Assembly (NCBI RefSeq): GCF_002294725.1
Contig: NZ_NSFT01000009.1
Location: 156,298 to 220,297 of the forward strand
DNA length: 64,000 nucleotides
Direction of reading: 5' to 3'
From: Mesorhizobium sp. WSM4313
Lineage (GTDB): Bacteria; Pseudomonadota; Alphaproteobacteria; Rhizobiales; Rhizobiaceae
This document shows, piece by piece, positions 27,092 through 36,089 of this stretch (the stretch's first letter is position 1; each line of letters begins with the position of its first letter). Under the pieces are notes generated by a model. That model ran no database searches, was not told where the DNA came from, and saw only the letters and a list, made by a program, of their open reading frames with translations. The position numbers and the translations under genes were made by a program.

Positions 27092-28567
27092 CTAGACCAC
27101 AGCGAACGAGCTCGCCGTAACCGCAAGATGCGGGGAAAGGGCGGCGAACTGAATCTGAGCTGCGCCGCCTGCGCCGTCACTGTCAAAGTAGAGCGCTCCG
27201 GTCGTGCTGTTGTAGACGATATGATCGGTGCTGTCGTGAGCGGCGGTACCGGTATAGAAAGCACTGCTTGCGAGCGCCCCAACGCTGAGCCCTTTGAAGA
27301 CAGCGTCATCCAAGTGGATCTTGTCCACAGACGGGCTGAAGTCGGTAACCGTGGCAACATTGCTCTTGCTGAGGGTGCTGTTGAAAACGAAGGTGTCGTG
27401 GCCGCCATTGCCGGTCAGCCAATCGCCGCCGCCGCCGCTCTTTATGACGTTGTCGCCGGCATTTCCGATGATGTGCTGACGCAGTTCGTTGCCGGTCAAA
27501 TTGATTGCCGTCGTGCCGGCATCCTTCTGGGTACCGAGGACCTCAATCGACGAGCCGGCAGCAAGCGCATAACTCACCGACGTCCACACCCTGTCCTGGC
27601 CCTGGCCAGCGGCCTCGACCACCTTGCTGGCGGCATTGTTGACATAGAAGTCGTCATTGCCCCCATAGCCCGCCATCGTGTGTGCGGCGTTGTCGGCCGG
27701 GCGTAAAACGTCGTTGCCGCTGGTGCCTTTTATGTCGGCGATCGGGGCCGTGACGGGAGGTGGGGTTGTCGTGCCGCTACTGGTGCCAGTGCTACTACCA
27801 GTACTGGTGTTGGTGCTGGTGCTGGTGCTGGTATGGGTGTTGTGATCCAGGAAAAACGCCTGCATCGACGACGTGTTGCCAAGCGAGGTCTCGCCATTTT
27901 GCGAGGACCACTTATAGGCCATGTCAAAGGCTGGCGACGGGACGAGCTTTGCCCAATGGTCCATGATGGTCTGTTCCTGGGCGGTGGTAGGCATCACATA
28001 AGACCCGCCCGTATTGGTCGACCACCCGCCGCCGCCAAACGTCTGGAACACAGGAATGATCGCACTCTGCGGAATGCCCGCCTTCTCCGCTGCAGCGACG
28101 GCTCTGTCGATGTAGTTGAAGTCGACCGCGGTCGAGCGCACGGGGTAGGGATCGAGCCCGTAATAGTCGATCCCCGTGTTGGCGGGATTGTACGTGTTGG
28201 TATAATCGGAGGCCGTGAACGACCCCATGTCCATCAGCGTAATGAAGGTTTTCGCACCCGGGAAATGAGAGTGAATCCAGTCGGATTCAGCCTTCAGATT
28301 CGCAGCGCTGACCTGTGTGTGGTATTTGCCCGTGGGGTCAGGCTCGTCAGTGAGATAAAAGCCAAAAACCTTGGAATTGCCGAGGAGGGGCGTCACCTTG
28401 TCTATGAAAGACTGGGTCACCCCGCTGCTTTCGTTGAGATATATCAAAGCCTTGGTGCCGTCAGGCAGCGCGTTGACCGATGACGCGTACTGAAGGTCGA
28501 TCAAGTTGAAGCCATTAGCTATGGCGCCGGAGGCGGGGGCGCCATAGGCGTAATGCATGGTAGCCAT
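27092..28567 (-). CDS. RTX protein with N-terminal glycosidase-like domain, type I secreted
   Basis: A 491-aa protein without a Sec signal. Residues 1-240 form the TIM-barrel-like domain shared with the protein at 25783-26727. A Ser/Thr-rich linker (about 243-275) leads to a calcium-binding region with Gly/Asp repeats (SGNDVL, GYGGNDDFYV, GNAGDNVI, GNGGHDTFVF), a hemolysin-type beta-roll. The C-terminus (SSFAVV) looks like a type I secretion signal: a hydrophobic end after a small polar stretch. Rhizobial PrsDE systems export glycanases of this build that cut exopolysaccharide; a matching ABC transporter/HlyD pair is encoded at 50096-53193. AAGGA lies eight bases before the ATG. Confidence 0.85.
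   Translation of the reverse strand: MATMHYAYGAPASGAIANGFNLIDLQYASSVNALPDGTKALIYLNESSGVTQSFIDKVTPLLGNSKVFGFYLTDEPDPTGKYHTQVSAANLKAESDWIHSHFPGAKTFITLMDMGSFTASDYTNTYNPANTGIDYYGLDPYPVRSTAVDFNYIDRAVAAAEKAGIPQSAIIPVFQTFGGGGWSTNTGGSYVMPTTAQEQTIMDHWAKLVPSPAFDMAYKWSSQNGETSLGNTSSMQAFFLDHNTHTSTSTSTNTSTGSSTGTSSGTTTPPPVTAPIADIKGTSGNDVLRPADNAAHTMAGYGGNDDFYVNNAASKVVEAAGQGQDRVWTSVSYALAAGSSIEVLGTQKDAGTTAINLTGNELRQHIIGNAGDNVIKSGGGGDWLTGNGGHDTFVFNSTLSKSNVATVTDFSPSVDKIHLDDAVFKGLSVGALASSAFYTGTAAHDSTDHIVYNSTTGALYFDSDGAGGAAQIQFAALSPHLAVTASSFAVV
27771..27842. repeat. Short tandem repeat coding for the Ser/Thr linker
   Basis: The plus strand shows successive TGGTGC/TGGTGT hexamer units with a perfect core (about 27809-27832). 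On the coding strand they give the Thr-Ser linker of the RTX protein. Such a repeat is prone to length change by slippage in multiples of six bases, which would keep the frame. Confidence 0.6.
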
Positions 28568-29391
28568 GCGAACATCCTTCTTCTGATTGATAAGCGCCCC
28601 ACCCCCTGCCTAACCGAGAGGGTACATTAGCGCCAAATCAAATACGGAAATATGTTGATAGAATGATTGATCGAGTACTTTACCAGCACCAAAAACGCCT
28701 AATCTTACAGTGATTTGGATCGAATTTCGGTGTTCGATGATGCATCAAATTAGCCGGGGATAACACGATTCCGTTACTCAACCTTCAGGCCACAAAGACC
28801 GACGATGCGGCGAGCGAAACGCTGCTGGAACCAAAACAACCCGATACCGGTAGAATCATTGATGCTGGGTACAGACCACAGCAATAAGGAAACGGTTGTC
28901 AGGATCAATTCCCGGTTTTTTGGGAAAACTTGAAATTTTCTCGGGTGTGCCCAGTGCGAGGCACTCCCTTTTTTCGAGCGAAGGATACTTCGCTTGGGTG
29001 CTCTCTTCCTCTAGGCATTTTGCTAGGAACGTATCTTCGTCGATAGCTCGTCAGATCCGGGGTTCTGCGATCAACCGCGTTCGCCGAACTTGGACTTGAG
29101 GAACGGTTGAACCGACGCAATTCAAGCTGAGGCCTTGTCACCGGCTCAGAGGCAGCCGAGCCCCGAATTCCCCTCGCCGAAATGGACATTCAATTCGCGC
29201 TCCGACGCAGCCGCGCGCACCCCGAGATCGGTCCGCTCATTCAAACGGACGAGGACATTGGGCAAGCCTGCCCGTACCGTGAACCTTGGCGCAAAACATG
29301 TATCTGAGTAGCGAACCAGGATCATGGAAGCACGAAGAAATGCTGACCAGTGCACGCGACCCAAGTCAGACGGGCGGTCGGGGGAGACAGC
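28568..29391. other. Long intergenic region between the RTX gene and the exopolysaccharide operon
   Basis: 824 bases, AT-richer than the flanking genes over 28620-28950. They should hold the divergent promoters of the RTX gene and the glycosyltransferase operon. Hairpins are visible at 28953-28965 (AGTGC-GAG-GCACT, then six T after CCC) and 28977-28994 (AGCGAAG-GATA-CTTCGCT). On the minus strand 29150-29330, a peptide-like stretch including FTVRAGLPNVL recalls the start of SGNH-type hydrolases and might be a decayed gene end, but this is weak. Confidence 0.4.
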
Positions 29392-30600
29392 ATGAATCCG
29401 CATCTTGTGTGTGTTGGAGGCGAGGACCACGCCTTCAGGATTCCGTTTTTGCTGTCGCTGCGTCAGAAGGGCTTCCAAGTCACTGCGGTGTCGAGCGGTC
29501 CGGATACAGCATTCTCGCAGCACGACATTCCGCATCGTCGCTACGGCTTCGACCGATTTTCCAGTGGGAGTGGAGGCGCCGTAAGGACGATCAGAAAACT
29601 GATCTCGGACCTGCGCCCGGACATTGTACAGAGCTTTGATACCAAGCCTAATCTCTTGACGCCGTTGGCGATAAGGGGGGGCGTTCCTGTCATCCGCACC
29701 ATCAATGGTCTTGGCTGGACGTTTTCTTCCCGTGGGCCGAGGGCCATGGCGCTGCGCCCGATCTTCTCGGGGCTGCAGTGGCTTTCGTCGCGCTGGACGG
29801 CTGCCACGGTTTTCCAAAATCGTGATGACAAGGCGTTCTTCGAGCGCTACCGGCTCATCGGGCGCGGGACTGGTCGCCTGATCTGCAGTTCCGGCATCGA
29901 CATCGATGGCTTTATCACGGCGAGACAGAGCGCTCCGTCACCGCAGGCGATGCGCGAGCAGCTTGGGCTGTCATCGGCTGAAGTGATCATTTTTATCGGC
30001 CGGCTGACGCGCGAGAAGGGCATCCCAACGCTGCTTAAGGCAGTACCCCGCGTTCTTGAAAAAAGGCCGAATGCGCGTTTCGTGCTTGTTGGTCCATGGG
30101 AATCCGAGGGGCCGTTCGCCGTCGACAAATCGGAAATCGAACGCCATTCCCCTCATGTCATTGCCCTGGGTCCACGGCGCGATGTTCCTGCCCTTCTTGG
30201 CATGGCGGATTTGTTTGCCTTTCCGACACAATATCGGGAGGGAGTGCCACGTGTCCTGCTCGAGGCGGGGTTGGCTGGGCTGCCAATCGTGGCGTCAGAT
30301 ATGCCGGGCTGCAACGAAGTGGTCCAGCCCGGTTGGAACGGATACCTGGTTCCGCCTGGCGATGCCGAGGCATTTGCTTCCAGGATAAATCAAGTCTTGG
30401 CCGACCGCCCCGCCGGGGCGGCCATGGGCGCTCGTTCCATCGAATTCGTCAAGCAGCATTTCGCGCTGCCGCTGGTGGTCGCCCAGTATTGCGATCTTTA
30501 CCGGCATATTCTTGATGCCAAAGCTGTTGGCGCCTCAGTTCAGGCCTCGCAGACCGAAAAGAATGCCGCATTTGGTCCGTTGGGCGAGGTGCGCCAATGA
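29392..30600 (+). CDS. Glycosyltransferase family 4 protein
   Basis: A 402-aa GT-B fold glycosyltransferase. The C-terminal domain has FIGRLTREKGIPTLLKA, the GT4 signature region YREGVPRVLLEAGLAGLPIVASDMPG (E-x7-E pattern) and NGYLVPPGD. The N-terminal acceptor domain starts with HLVCVGGEDHAFRIP. It likely adds a sugar from a nucleotide donor to the lipid-linked repeat unit of the exopolysaccharide. I chose ATG 29392, with GGGGGAGA upstream, over 29350. It is the first gene of a plus-strand operon and overlaps the polymerase gene by four bases. Confidence 0.88.
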   Translation: MNPHLVCVGGEDHAFRIPFLLSLRQKGFQVTAVSSGPDTAFSQHDIPHRRYGFDRFSSGSGGAVRTIRKLISDLRPDIVQSFDTKPNLLTPLAIRGGVPVIRTINGLGWTFSSRGPRAMALRPIFSGLQWLSSRWTAATVFQNRDDKAFFERYRLIGRGTGRLICSSGIDIDGFITARQSAPSPQAMREQLGLSSAEVIIFIGRLTREKGIPTLLKAVPRVLEKRPNARFVLVGPWESEGPFAVDKSEIERHSPHVIALGPRRDVPALLGMADLFAFPTQYREGVPRVLLEAGLAGLPIVASDMPGCNEVVQPGWNGYLVPPGDAEAFASRINQVLADRPAGAAMGARSIEFVKQHFALPLVVAQYCDLYRHILDAKAVGASVQASQTEKNAAFGPLGEVRQ

Positions 30601-31850
30601 TCCGAGACGTCCTGTTGGCCGGCGGCGTTGCAATGGCTTATGCATCGCAACTCGAAATTCCAGGCGCGCCGTTCGGAATCAGCGAATTGTTGCTGGCGGT
30701 TTGGATACTGATTTCGATTGGCCGCGTACTTGCCGGTGGTCGACTTGAAGCCACGCCGGCCCTGTCGATTTTTGCCGCCCTCTGGGGGATCATGGCATTC
30801 GCTCTCGGGCTAGGCATGATTGTCGGCATGCTTACGAGCGTTCAGTACATGGACGCGCCGGTTCACGACATGATTGCCTATCTGTTGCTGGCATTCGTTA
30901 CATGTCTGCTTGCGGCTGATCCTCAGGCGGATCGCCATCTGCGTCGCACCGCGTGGTGGGTGATCGTCATTGCGAACGCGTGTTTTGTTTTCCAGTTGGC
31001 GCTTGGATTCGGCTTACTCCACCAGTCCGGAGTGAACCCTTGGTTTTGGGACAGGTTCACAGGATGGTCGGACAACCCAAACCAACTGGCACTTTATTGC
31101 GCGCTGTTCGGTCCCCTTGCACTATACCTTTCAATGACAACAAGTAATATGATAGCCAGGACATTTGGCATAGTAAGCATTGTTCTCATAGTATACGTCG
31201 GACGATTGACTAAGAGCGATACCTATCTATTGACAATAGTGATAACCGGTTTGGTTTTCCTGATGTTGCGCGTCCGGAGATGGGTCGCGGTTGGCGGAAG
31301 GGTCACTCTTGGTCGTCAAATCAGCCTTTTGCTGTTGCTTGCTTTGGTCCCTCTTGCAATCTCCGCAACACCCTATGTGCTTGCGGAAACGAGCACTGTT
31401 GAAAATTTCGCCAAGAGCCTGACCAAAGGCGAGGGTGGTGAGGCGACAGCCGAGACAGCCAATCTGCGCATCAATATCTGGACCAATGCTCTGGGCAAGG
31501 GGTTGGGGTCTGCTTCGCTGGGCCTCGGCCCGGGACCACATGTCGACAGATCTGTCGTGACCAAGGAGTTTATCGACCTGCCTTTCGAGGCTCACAGCAC
31601 GCTACTGGACTTGTATACTCAAGGAGGCATTCTAGCGGTTCTCGCCCTGTTGTGGATCCTTGGCCTCGCGGCCATCTCTGCCTGGCGTGCAAGGCTCGAC
31701 GCTCTGGTGGCACTTGCGTTGTCGATCGGCATCTTCGGCTTCCCGCATTTGGTCATTCGCCACCCGATCGTTTGGTTCTCGATCACACTTTGCCTCGTAG
31801 CCGGGCAGCCCAAGTTTATCGCGGCAACTGCAGGAGCGAGGAGCCGTTGA
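30597..31850 (+). CDS. O-antigen ligase/Wzy-like polysaccharide polymerase
   Basis: A 417-aa polytopic protein with about ten to twelve helices and one large periplasmic loop (about residues 260-330, containing AETANLRINIWTNALGKGLGSASLGLGPG). That loop position and the G-x-G-rich sequence followed by AHSTLLDLYTQGG match the Wzy_C domain of O-antigen polymerases/ligases. It should link repeat units in the periplasm. It overlaps the glycosyltransferase stop codon (ATGA). Confidence 0.85.
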   Translation: MIRDVLLAGGVAMAYASQLEIPGAPFGISELLLAVWILISIGRVLAGGRLEATPALSIFAALWGIMAFALGLGMIVGMLTSVQYMDAPVHDMIAYLLLAFVTCLLAADPQADRHLRRTAWWVIVIANACFVFQLALGFGLLHQSGVNPWFWDRFTGWSDNPNQLALYCALFGPLALYLSMTTSNMIARTFGIVSIVLIVYVGRLTKSDTYLLTIVITGLVFLMLRVRRWVAVGGRVTLGRQISLLLLLALVPLAISATPYVLAETSTVENFAKSLTKGEGGEATAETANLRINIWTNALGKGLGSASLGLGPGPHVDRSVVTKEFIDLPFEAHSTLLDLYTQGGILAVLALLWILGLAAISAWRARLDALVALALSIGIFGFPHLVIRHPIVWFSITLCLVAGQPKFIAATAGARSR

Positions 31851-31851
31851 T

Positions 31852-33846
31852 ATGTGCGGAATCGCCGGGATCCTTCTTGCGCCAGACTCGCCCAGCACAA
31901 GGCCGCTCGCAGCTATAGCGCAGATGACAACAGCCCTCCGTCACAGAGGGCCCGACGGCGAAAGCTTCTGGAAAGATGTGGAGGCTGGTATCGCTTTCGG
32001 CCACAGCCGCCTGGCAGTCGTGGATTTGTCGGAAACCGGCGCCCAGCCCATGCGCTCGGACAGCGGCCGGTACGTGATCACCTTCAATGGCGAGATATAC
32101 AATTTTCGGGACTTGCGCCGAGAGCTTGAGGATGCCGGCCACAGCTTTCGCGGAACATGCGATACGGAAGTTGTGCTTGGGGCCGTGGAGCAGTGGGGGC
32201 TCGAAGCTGCGCTTAAGCGATTTGTCGGCATGTTCGCGTTCGGATTGTGGGACGCAAAAACGAGAGCTCTTCATCTGGCCCGCGACCGGATGGGGGAAAA
32301 GCCGATCTACGTCGCCCCGACCCGCCATGCCCTGGTTTTTGGCTCCGAACTCAAGGCCATTCGGTGTTTCCCGGATTTCCGTCCAGAACTCAATCCCAGC
32401 GCCGTAAGGGCTATGCTGTCGCAAGGTTGGGTGCCGGACGACAGTTGTATCTGGCGCGGCGTTTTCAAATTGCCGCCGGGATCGGCCCTGTCCTTAACTG
32501 CAGCGGATTTCGCAAAAGCGCGCCGTACGGGAACCGTTCGAAACAAAGTTCGATTCTGGTGGTCGTTGGCGGACATCGCCGCGAAGGGCCGGCAAGACCC
32601 GATCGTCGGCAGCGATGAAGATTTGACGAATGAACTCGATCGGCTGCTTCGGCTTTCTGTTCGAGAGCGCATGTGCGCGGATGTGCCGCTCGGCGCCTTC
32701 CTGTCGGGCGGCGTAGATAGCTCGACCGTAGCCGCGCTAATGCAGGTCCAATCCCGAAAATCTATTCGCACTTTCACGATCGCCTTCGGGGAGCACGGAT
32801 TCGATGAAGCTCCTCATGCTGCTGCGGTTGCCCAGTACATAGGCAGCGATCACACAGAGCTGCACCTTTCCCCTGCTTCCGCACGCGACGTCATTCCGGA
32901 ATTGCCCAGTGCCTGGGATGAGCCGTTCGCCGACGAATCGCAAATCCCCACTCTGCTGGTGGCGCGACTTGCTCGCCAGCACGTTACTGTGGCGCTGACG
33001 GGCGACGGAGGCGATGAATGTTTCGCCGGTTACGCTCGCCATCTGATGGCGGCGCAAGCAAATCGGCGTCGTCGGTTGCCTTCGTCGCTGCGTGGTTCAC
33101 TTGCCGCAAGCATCGGGCTTGTGGCGCGCGCCACCCGTTACGATTTTTTTGGCAGGCTGCCACTTTCAGCGCTCTTCGGCCATGCGTTGCGCGGTGATCG
33201 GCTGGAGCGATTGGCTCAATTGCTCGCCGCTTCGGACCAGGAAGAACTGTACCAGCGTCTGACAGGGTCATCGACGACTAGCCTGACCCGATTTGGCCAC
33301 CGGGCGTCAACTCGGCGAACTCCGCGGCTCGACGATTTGCTGTCCCGGCTCCTCTACAACGACATGGCAGGATATCTGCCCGGCGACATCCTGGTGAAGC
33401 TGGACCGCGCCAGCATGGCGAACGGGCTGGAAGGCCGCTGCCCGCTGCTCGATCATCGCGTCGTTGAATTCGCCTGGCGGTTGCCACCGGATGCAATGGT
33501 CCGCCATGGACGAGGCAAGTGGCTGCTTCGACAGTTGTTGCATCGCTACGTTCCCCGGCGGCTCATAGATAGGCCTAAGCAGGGCTTCGATGTTCCGATT
33601 GCGGTCTGGTTGACAGGACCGTTGCGTGCATGGGCGAGTGACCTGTTCGCCGACATGCGCCACTCAGGGGATGGGCTTCTGGACATCGATAAGGTCCAGA
33701 CGTGCTGGCGCGATCATGTCAACGGAAAGCGGGATCATTCCCGGGATCTTTGGGCAACATTGATGTTCCTGGCATGGCGCGCCGACGCCAACCGGCTTCC
33801 AGTGCCCGCGAGACAGTCGCGCATGCTTGAAATGACGGGAGTTTAA
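31852..33846 (+). CDS. asnB: Asparagine synthase-like amidotransferase of the exopolysaccharide locus
   Basis: A 664-aa two-domain enzyme. Cys2 in MCGIAGIL is the glutaminase nucleophile, with RHRGPDGE, FNGEIYNF and CDTEV in the class II glutaminase domain (1-200). The synthetase domain has the pyrophosphate loop FLSGGVDSS and LTGDGGDECFAGY. In polysaccharide clusters such AsnB homologues are thought to amidate uronic or amino acid substituents rather than make asparagine. It starts one base after the polymerase gene. A second AsnB (56124-58142) shares the architecture but is in a different operon. Confidence 0.9.
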   Translation: MCGIAGILLAPDSPSTRPLAAIAQMTTALRHRGPDGESFWKDVEAGIAFGHSRLAVVDLSETGAQPMRSDSGRYVITFNGEIYNFRDLRRELEDAGHSFRGTCDTEVVLGAVEQWGLEAALKRFVGMFAFGLWDAKTRALHLARDRMGEKPIYVAPTRHALVFGSELKAIRCFPDFRPELNPSAVRAMLSQGWVPDDSCIWRGVFKLPPGSALSLTAADFAKARRTGTVRNKVRFWWSLADIAAKGRQDPIVGSDEDLTNELDRLLRLSVRERMCADVPLGAFLSGGVDSSTVAALMQVQSRKSIRTFTIAFGEHGFDEAPHAAAVAQYIGSDHTELHLSPASARDVIPELPSAWDEPFADESQIPTLLVARLARQHVTVALTGDGGDECFAGYARHLMAAQANRRRRLPSSLRGSLAASIGLVARATRYDFFGRLPLSALFGHALRGDRLERLAQLLAASDQEELYQRLTGSSTTSLTRFGHRASTRRTPRLDDLLSRLLYNDMAGYLPGDILVKLDRASMANGLEGRCPLLDHRVVEFAWRLPPDAMVRHGRGKWLLRQLLHRYVPRRLIDRPKQGFDVPIAVWLTGPLRAWASDLFADMRHSGDGLLDIDKVQTCWRDHVNGKRDHSRDLWATLMFLAWRADANRLPVPARQSRMLEMTGV

Positions 33847-33847
33847 A

Positions 33848-36061
33848 ATGGAAGGTTCGATAGCTAGGCGAACAAAGCTACCGCGCGCCACAGAGATGCG
33901 CGTCGAAGTGCGAGAGCCCAATCCGCGCATGCGGCGTCCGCTACGTGACCCTCGAGAAGACCTGACCCCTTTCGGCCAATTGTTGGTTACCTTGGCGGCG
34001 CGCAAATGGTTTTTGGTCGCAATGGTCGTTTTGGGCGGTGCGGTTGCGGGTCTAGCCGGCTTCGCCCGGCCGGCGCTGTATGAAGCCACCACGCAAATCA
34101 TCGTCGACAATCCGACCAGAAGCGCTCCTCAGCCGACGGGCGGTCAGGATATGCTCGATACCAGCATTGACAACCATCTGACGATGCTGGCCTCGCAATC
34201 TCATCTGCGTCGGGTAATTGACGCAATTTACAAGGCAACGCCCGATCGGCAGGCCAACCTCAACGGCCCCGCGGCGCAAAACGCCGCTTCCCCAGCCGAA
34301 TCGCAATCGTTTGCAGGTGCATTCTTGGCCGGGGTTTGGCCGGATCACGCTGACATGACCCCAGAGGGCAGGGAGGCTGCGAGGCTGAAGGCGTTGAGGC
34401 GCTACGTCAGGGTCGGGCAGGAACTGCGATCGCGAGTCATTACCATCGGCTTTACCGATCCGGATCCCGTCCGGGCGGCATTCGTGGCCAACACATTCGC
34501 GCAAGTGTATGTCCAGGACCTCGCGCGGACTGCTCAGGCCGCTGATAGGTTGGAGCTCGAATCCGTCGTCGCTGCGCTGCCTGGCGTGCAGTCCGATCTC
34601 GCGCAAGCCACCGACCGCCTTGAAAAATACCGGCTAAGTCACGGGACTGTCGACCAGGGTGCCGTTGACAATGCTGTCCGCGACACGGCCGAGCTTAATC
34701 AGCAACTGTCATTGTCTCGCGCAAACCTCTCCACAGCCGAGGCCCGTGTTCAGCATATTCAAGAATTGCAACGGTCCGGTGCCACGAACGCCACGCTTGC
34801 GAGCGCAATCGGATCGCCGACGCTGAGCGATCTGATAGCCCGGCAGGGCGGCGCCGCGGCCGATGCGGATCTGAATGTTGCCGTCAAGCGCGAAATCGAA
34901 CAGAGCATCGAACGCATCAAGTCGGAAGCCGACATCTATCGCGCGCAGGTTTCCGCTCTGGAGGCGCGCAAGAATGTGCTTGACGCGGTCGTAGCCGACA
35001 CGGCAGGCCGGCTTTCCGGGCTTCACGCATTGGAGCCGGCAGTCACCATATTGACGCAGCGGTACAATGATCTTCTGAACAGGCAACAGGATTTGAGGAA
35101 CCGCATCGCGGTTCCGTCTGCGGGAGTTTCGATAATTTCGGCGGCATGGCCACCGAGCAACCCGAAGAGCCTTTCACCGATCTTCCTCATCCCGCCGGGT
35201 ATGGTCGTATTCGGCCTCATCGGGGGCGTCTTGGTTCTCTTGAAAAATCGCATGAGCCGCACAATGCGCGGTGAGGCTGAGACAGAAGCAGCGCTCGGCT
35301 TCCCTACCGTTGGGCTATTGCCCAGGACATCAAGAGCGAGTGCGAAGCGCTTGCAGACCCTCACTTTAAGCCAGAAAAATTCAGCCTATGGCCGCGCTGC
35401 CTTGTCCCTATTGATCAATGTGGCACCCGAACCGGCCCCCGGACGATCGTCGCAGATGGTGCTCGTCACTTCCAGCGATAAAGGTGATGGGAAAACAGAG
35501 CTGGCATGGAGCCTGGCGCTCTCGGCCACACGCCTGGGCAGCAATGTCCTGTTCATCGATCTTGACCCGCAGGATAAGCAACTGACCAACGACTTTGTGC
35601 GCGAATTCAGCATTTCCAAGCCGCATAAGTCGTTTGCGGATTATGTGAGGGGCCGCTGCGAGTTAGACGAGGCTGTTGTGAGCATGCCCGGTATCGGCAT
35701 CGATTTCATGGCCTCACCCATAGTTTCGGACGATCTTTTGAAGCTGTTGGTCGACGTCGATGTGCCGCGACACTTCGCGGACAAGCTGGGCGCCGTGTAC
35801 AATCTCGTCATTCTCAACGGGCCGCCAGGGTTGCACGGTCCGGAATCCCGACTGCTCAGCGGTTGGGCAGATGCCGTTATCTTTGCTGTCCGGTGGGCCA
35901 AGACACCGCGCAGTGTCGCGCGCGGTATTCTGGAATCGCTGCAGCCTGATGGTTCGAGATCCGCTCCGGTAGGGATTGCTCTCACTGGAGTAAATCTCAA
36001 GCAGCACGCCAAATATCATTTTGGGGACAGTGGCGATCTTCTGCTGTTCGGAAAACGATAA
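33848..36061 (+). CDS. Wzc/ExoP-like polysaccharide co-polymerase
   Basis: A 737-aa inner-membrane protein. It has an N-terminal helix (about 52-75), a Wzz-type periplasmic domain with a long coiled coil (about 215-300), a second helix (about 445-468, preceded by the Pro-rich WPPSNPKSLSPIF), and a cytoplasmic ATPase domain. The Walker A-like loop is TSSDKGDGKTELAWSLA and the Walker A' strand is NVLFIDLDP. The usual C-terminal tyrosine cluster of BY-kinases is missing, so autophosphorylation may be absent or altered. It should control polymer length and export together with the Wza/ExoF-like protein. It starts one base after the asnB stop. Confidence 0.87.
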   Translation: MEGSIARRTKLPRATEMRVEVREPNPRMRRPLRDPREDLTPFGQLLVTLAARKWFLVAMVVLGGAVAGLAGFARPALYEATTQIIVDNPTRSAPQPTGGQDMLDTSIDNHLTMLASQSHLRRVIDAIYKATPDRQANLNGPAAQNAASPAESQSFAGAFLAGVWPDHADMTPEGREAARLKALRRYVRVGQELRSRVITIGFTDPDPVRAAFVANTFAQVYVQDLARTAQAADRLELESVVAALPGVQSDLAQATDRLEKYRLSHGTVDQGAVDNAVRDTAELNQQLSLSRANLSTAEARVQHIQELQRSGATNATLASAIGSPTLSDLIARQGGAAADADLNVAVKREIEQSIERIKSEADIYRAQVSALEARKNVLDAVVADTAGRLSGLHALEPAVTILTQRYNDLLNRQQDLRNRIAVPSAGVSIISAAWPPSNPKSLSPIFLIPPGMVVFGLIGGVLVLLKNRMSRTMRGEAETEAALGFPTVGLLPRTSRASAKRLQTLTLSQKNSAYGRAALSLLINVAPEPAPGRSSQMVLVTSSDKGDGKTELAWSLALSATRLGSNVLFIDLDPQDKQLTNDFVREFSISKPHKSFADYVRGRCELDEAVVSMPGIGIDFMASPIVSDDLLKLLVDVDVPRHFADKLGAVYNLVILNGPPGLHGPESRLLSGWADAVIFAVRWAKTPRSVARGILESLQPDGSRSAPVGIALTGVNLKQHAKYHFGDSGDLLLFGKR

Positions 36062-36089
36062 AGCCCTCAAGCCCCCTGGGTCGCGAGAA

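Noticed and set aside
27833..28483. Open frame of 216 codons on the plus strand
   Set aside because: Antisense to the RTX protein gene, whose domains and ribosome-binding site are clear.
29146..29817. Minus-strand frame with FTVRAGLPNVL, reminiscent of SGNH hydrolases
   Set aside because: Most of it is antisense to the glycosyltransferase gene and the resemblance is limited to a dozen residues. It might be a decayed fragment but cannot be supported.
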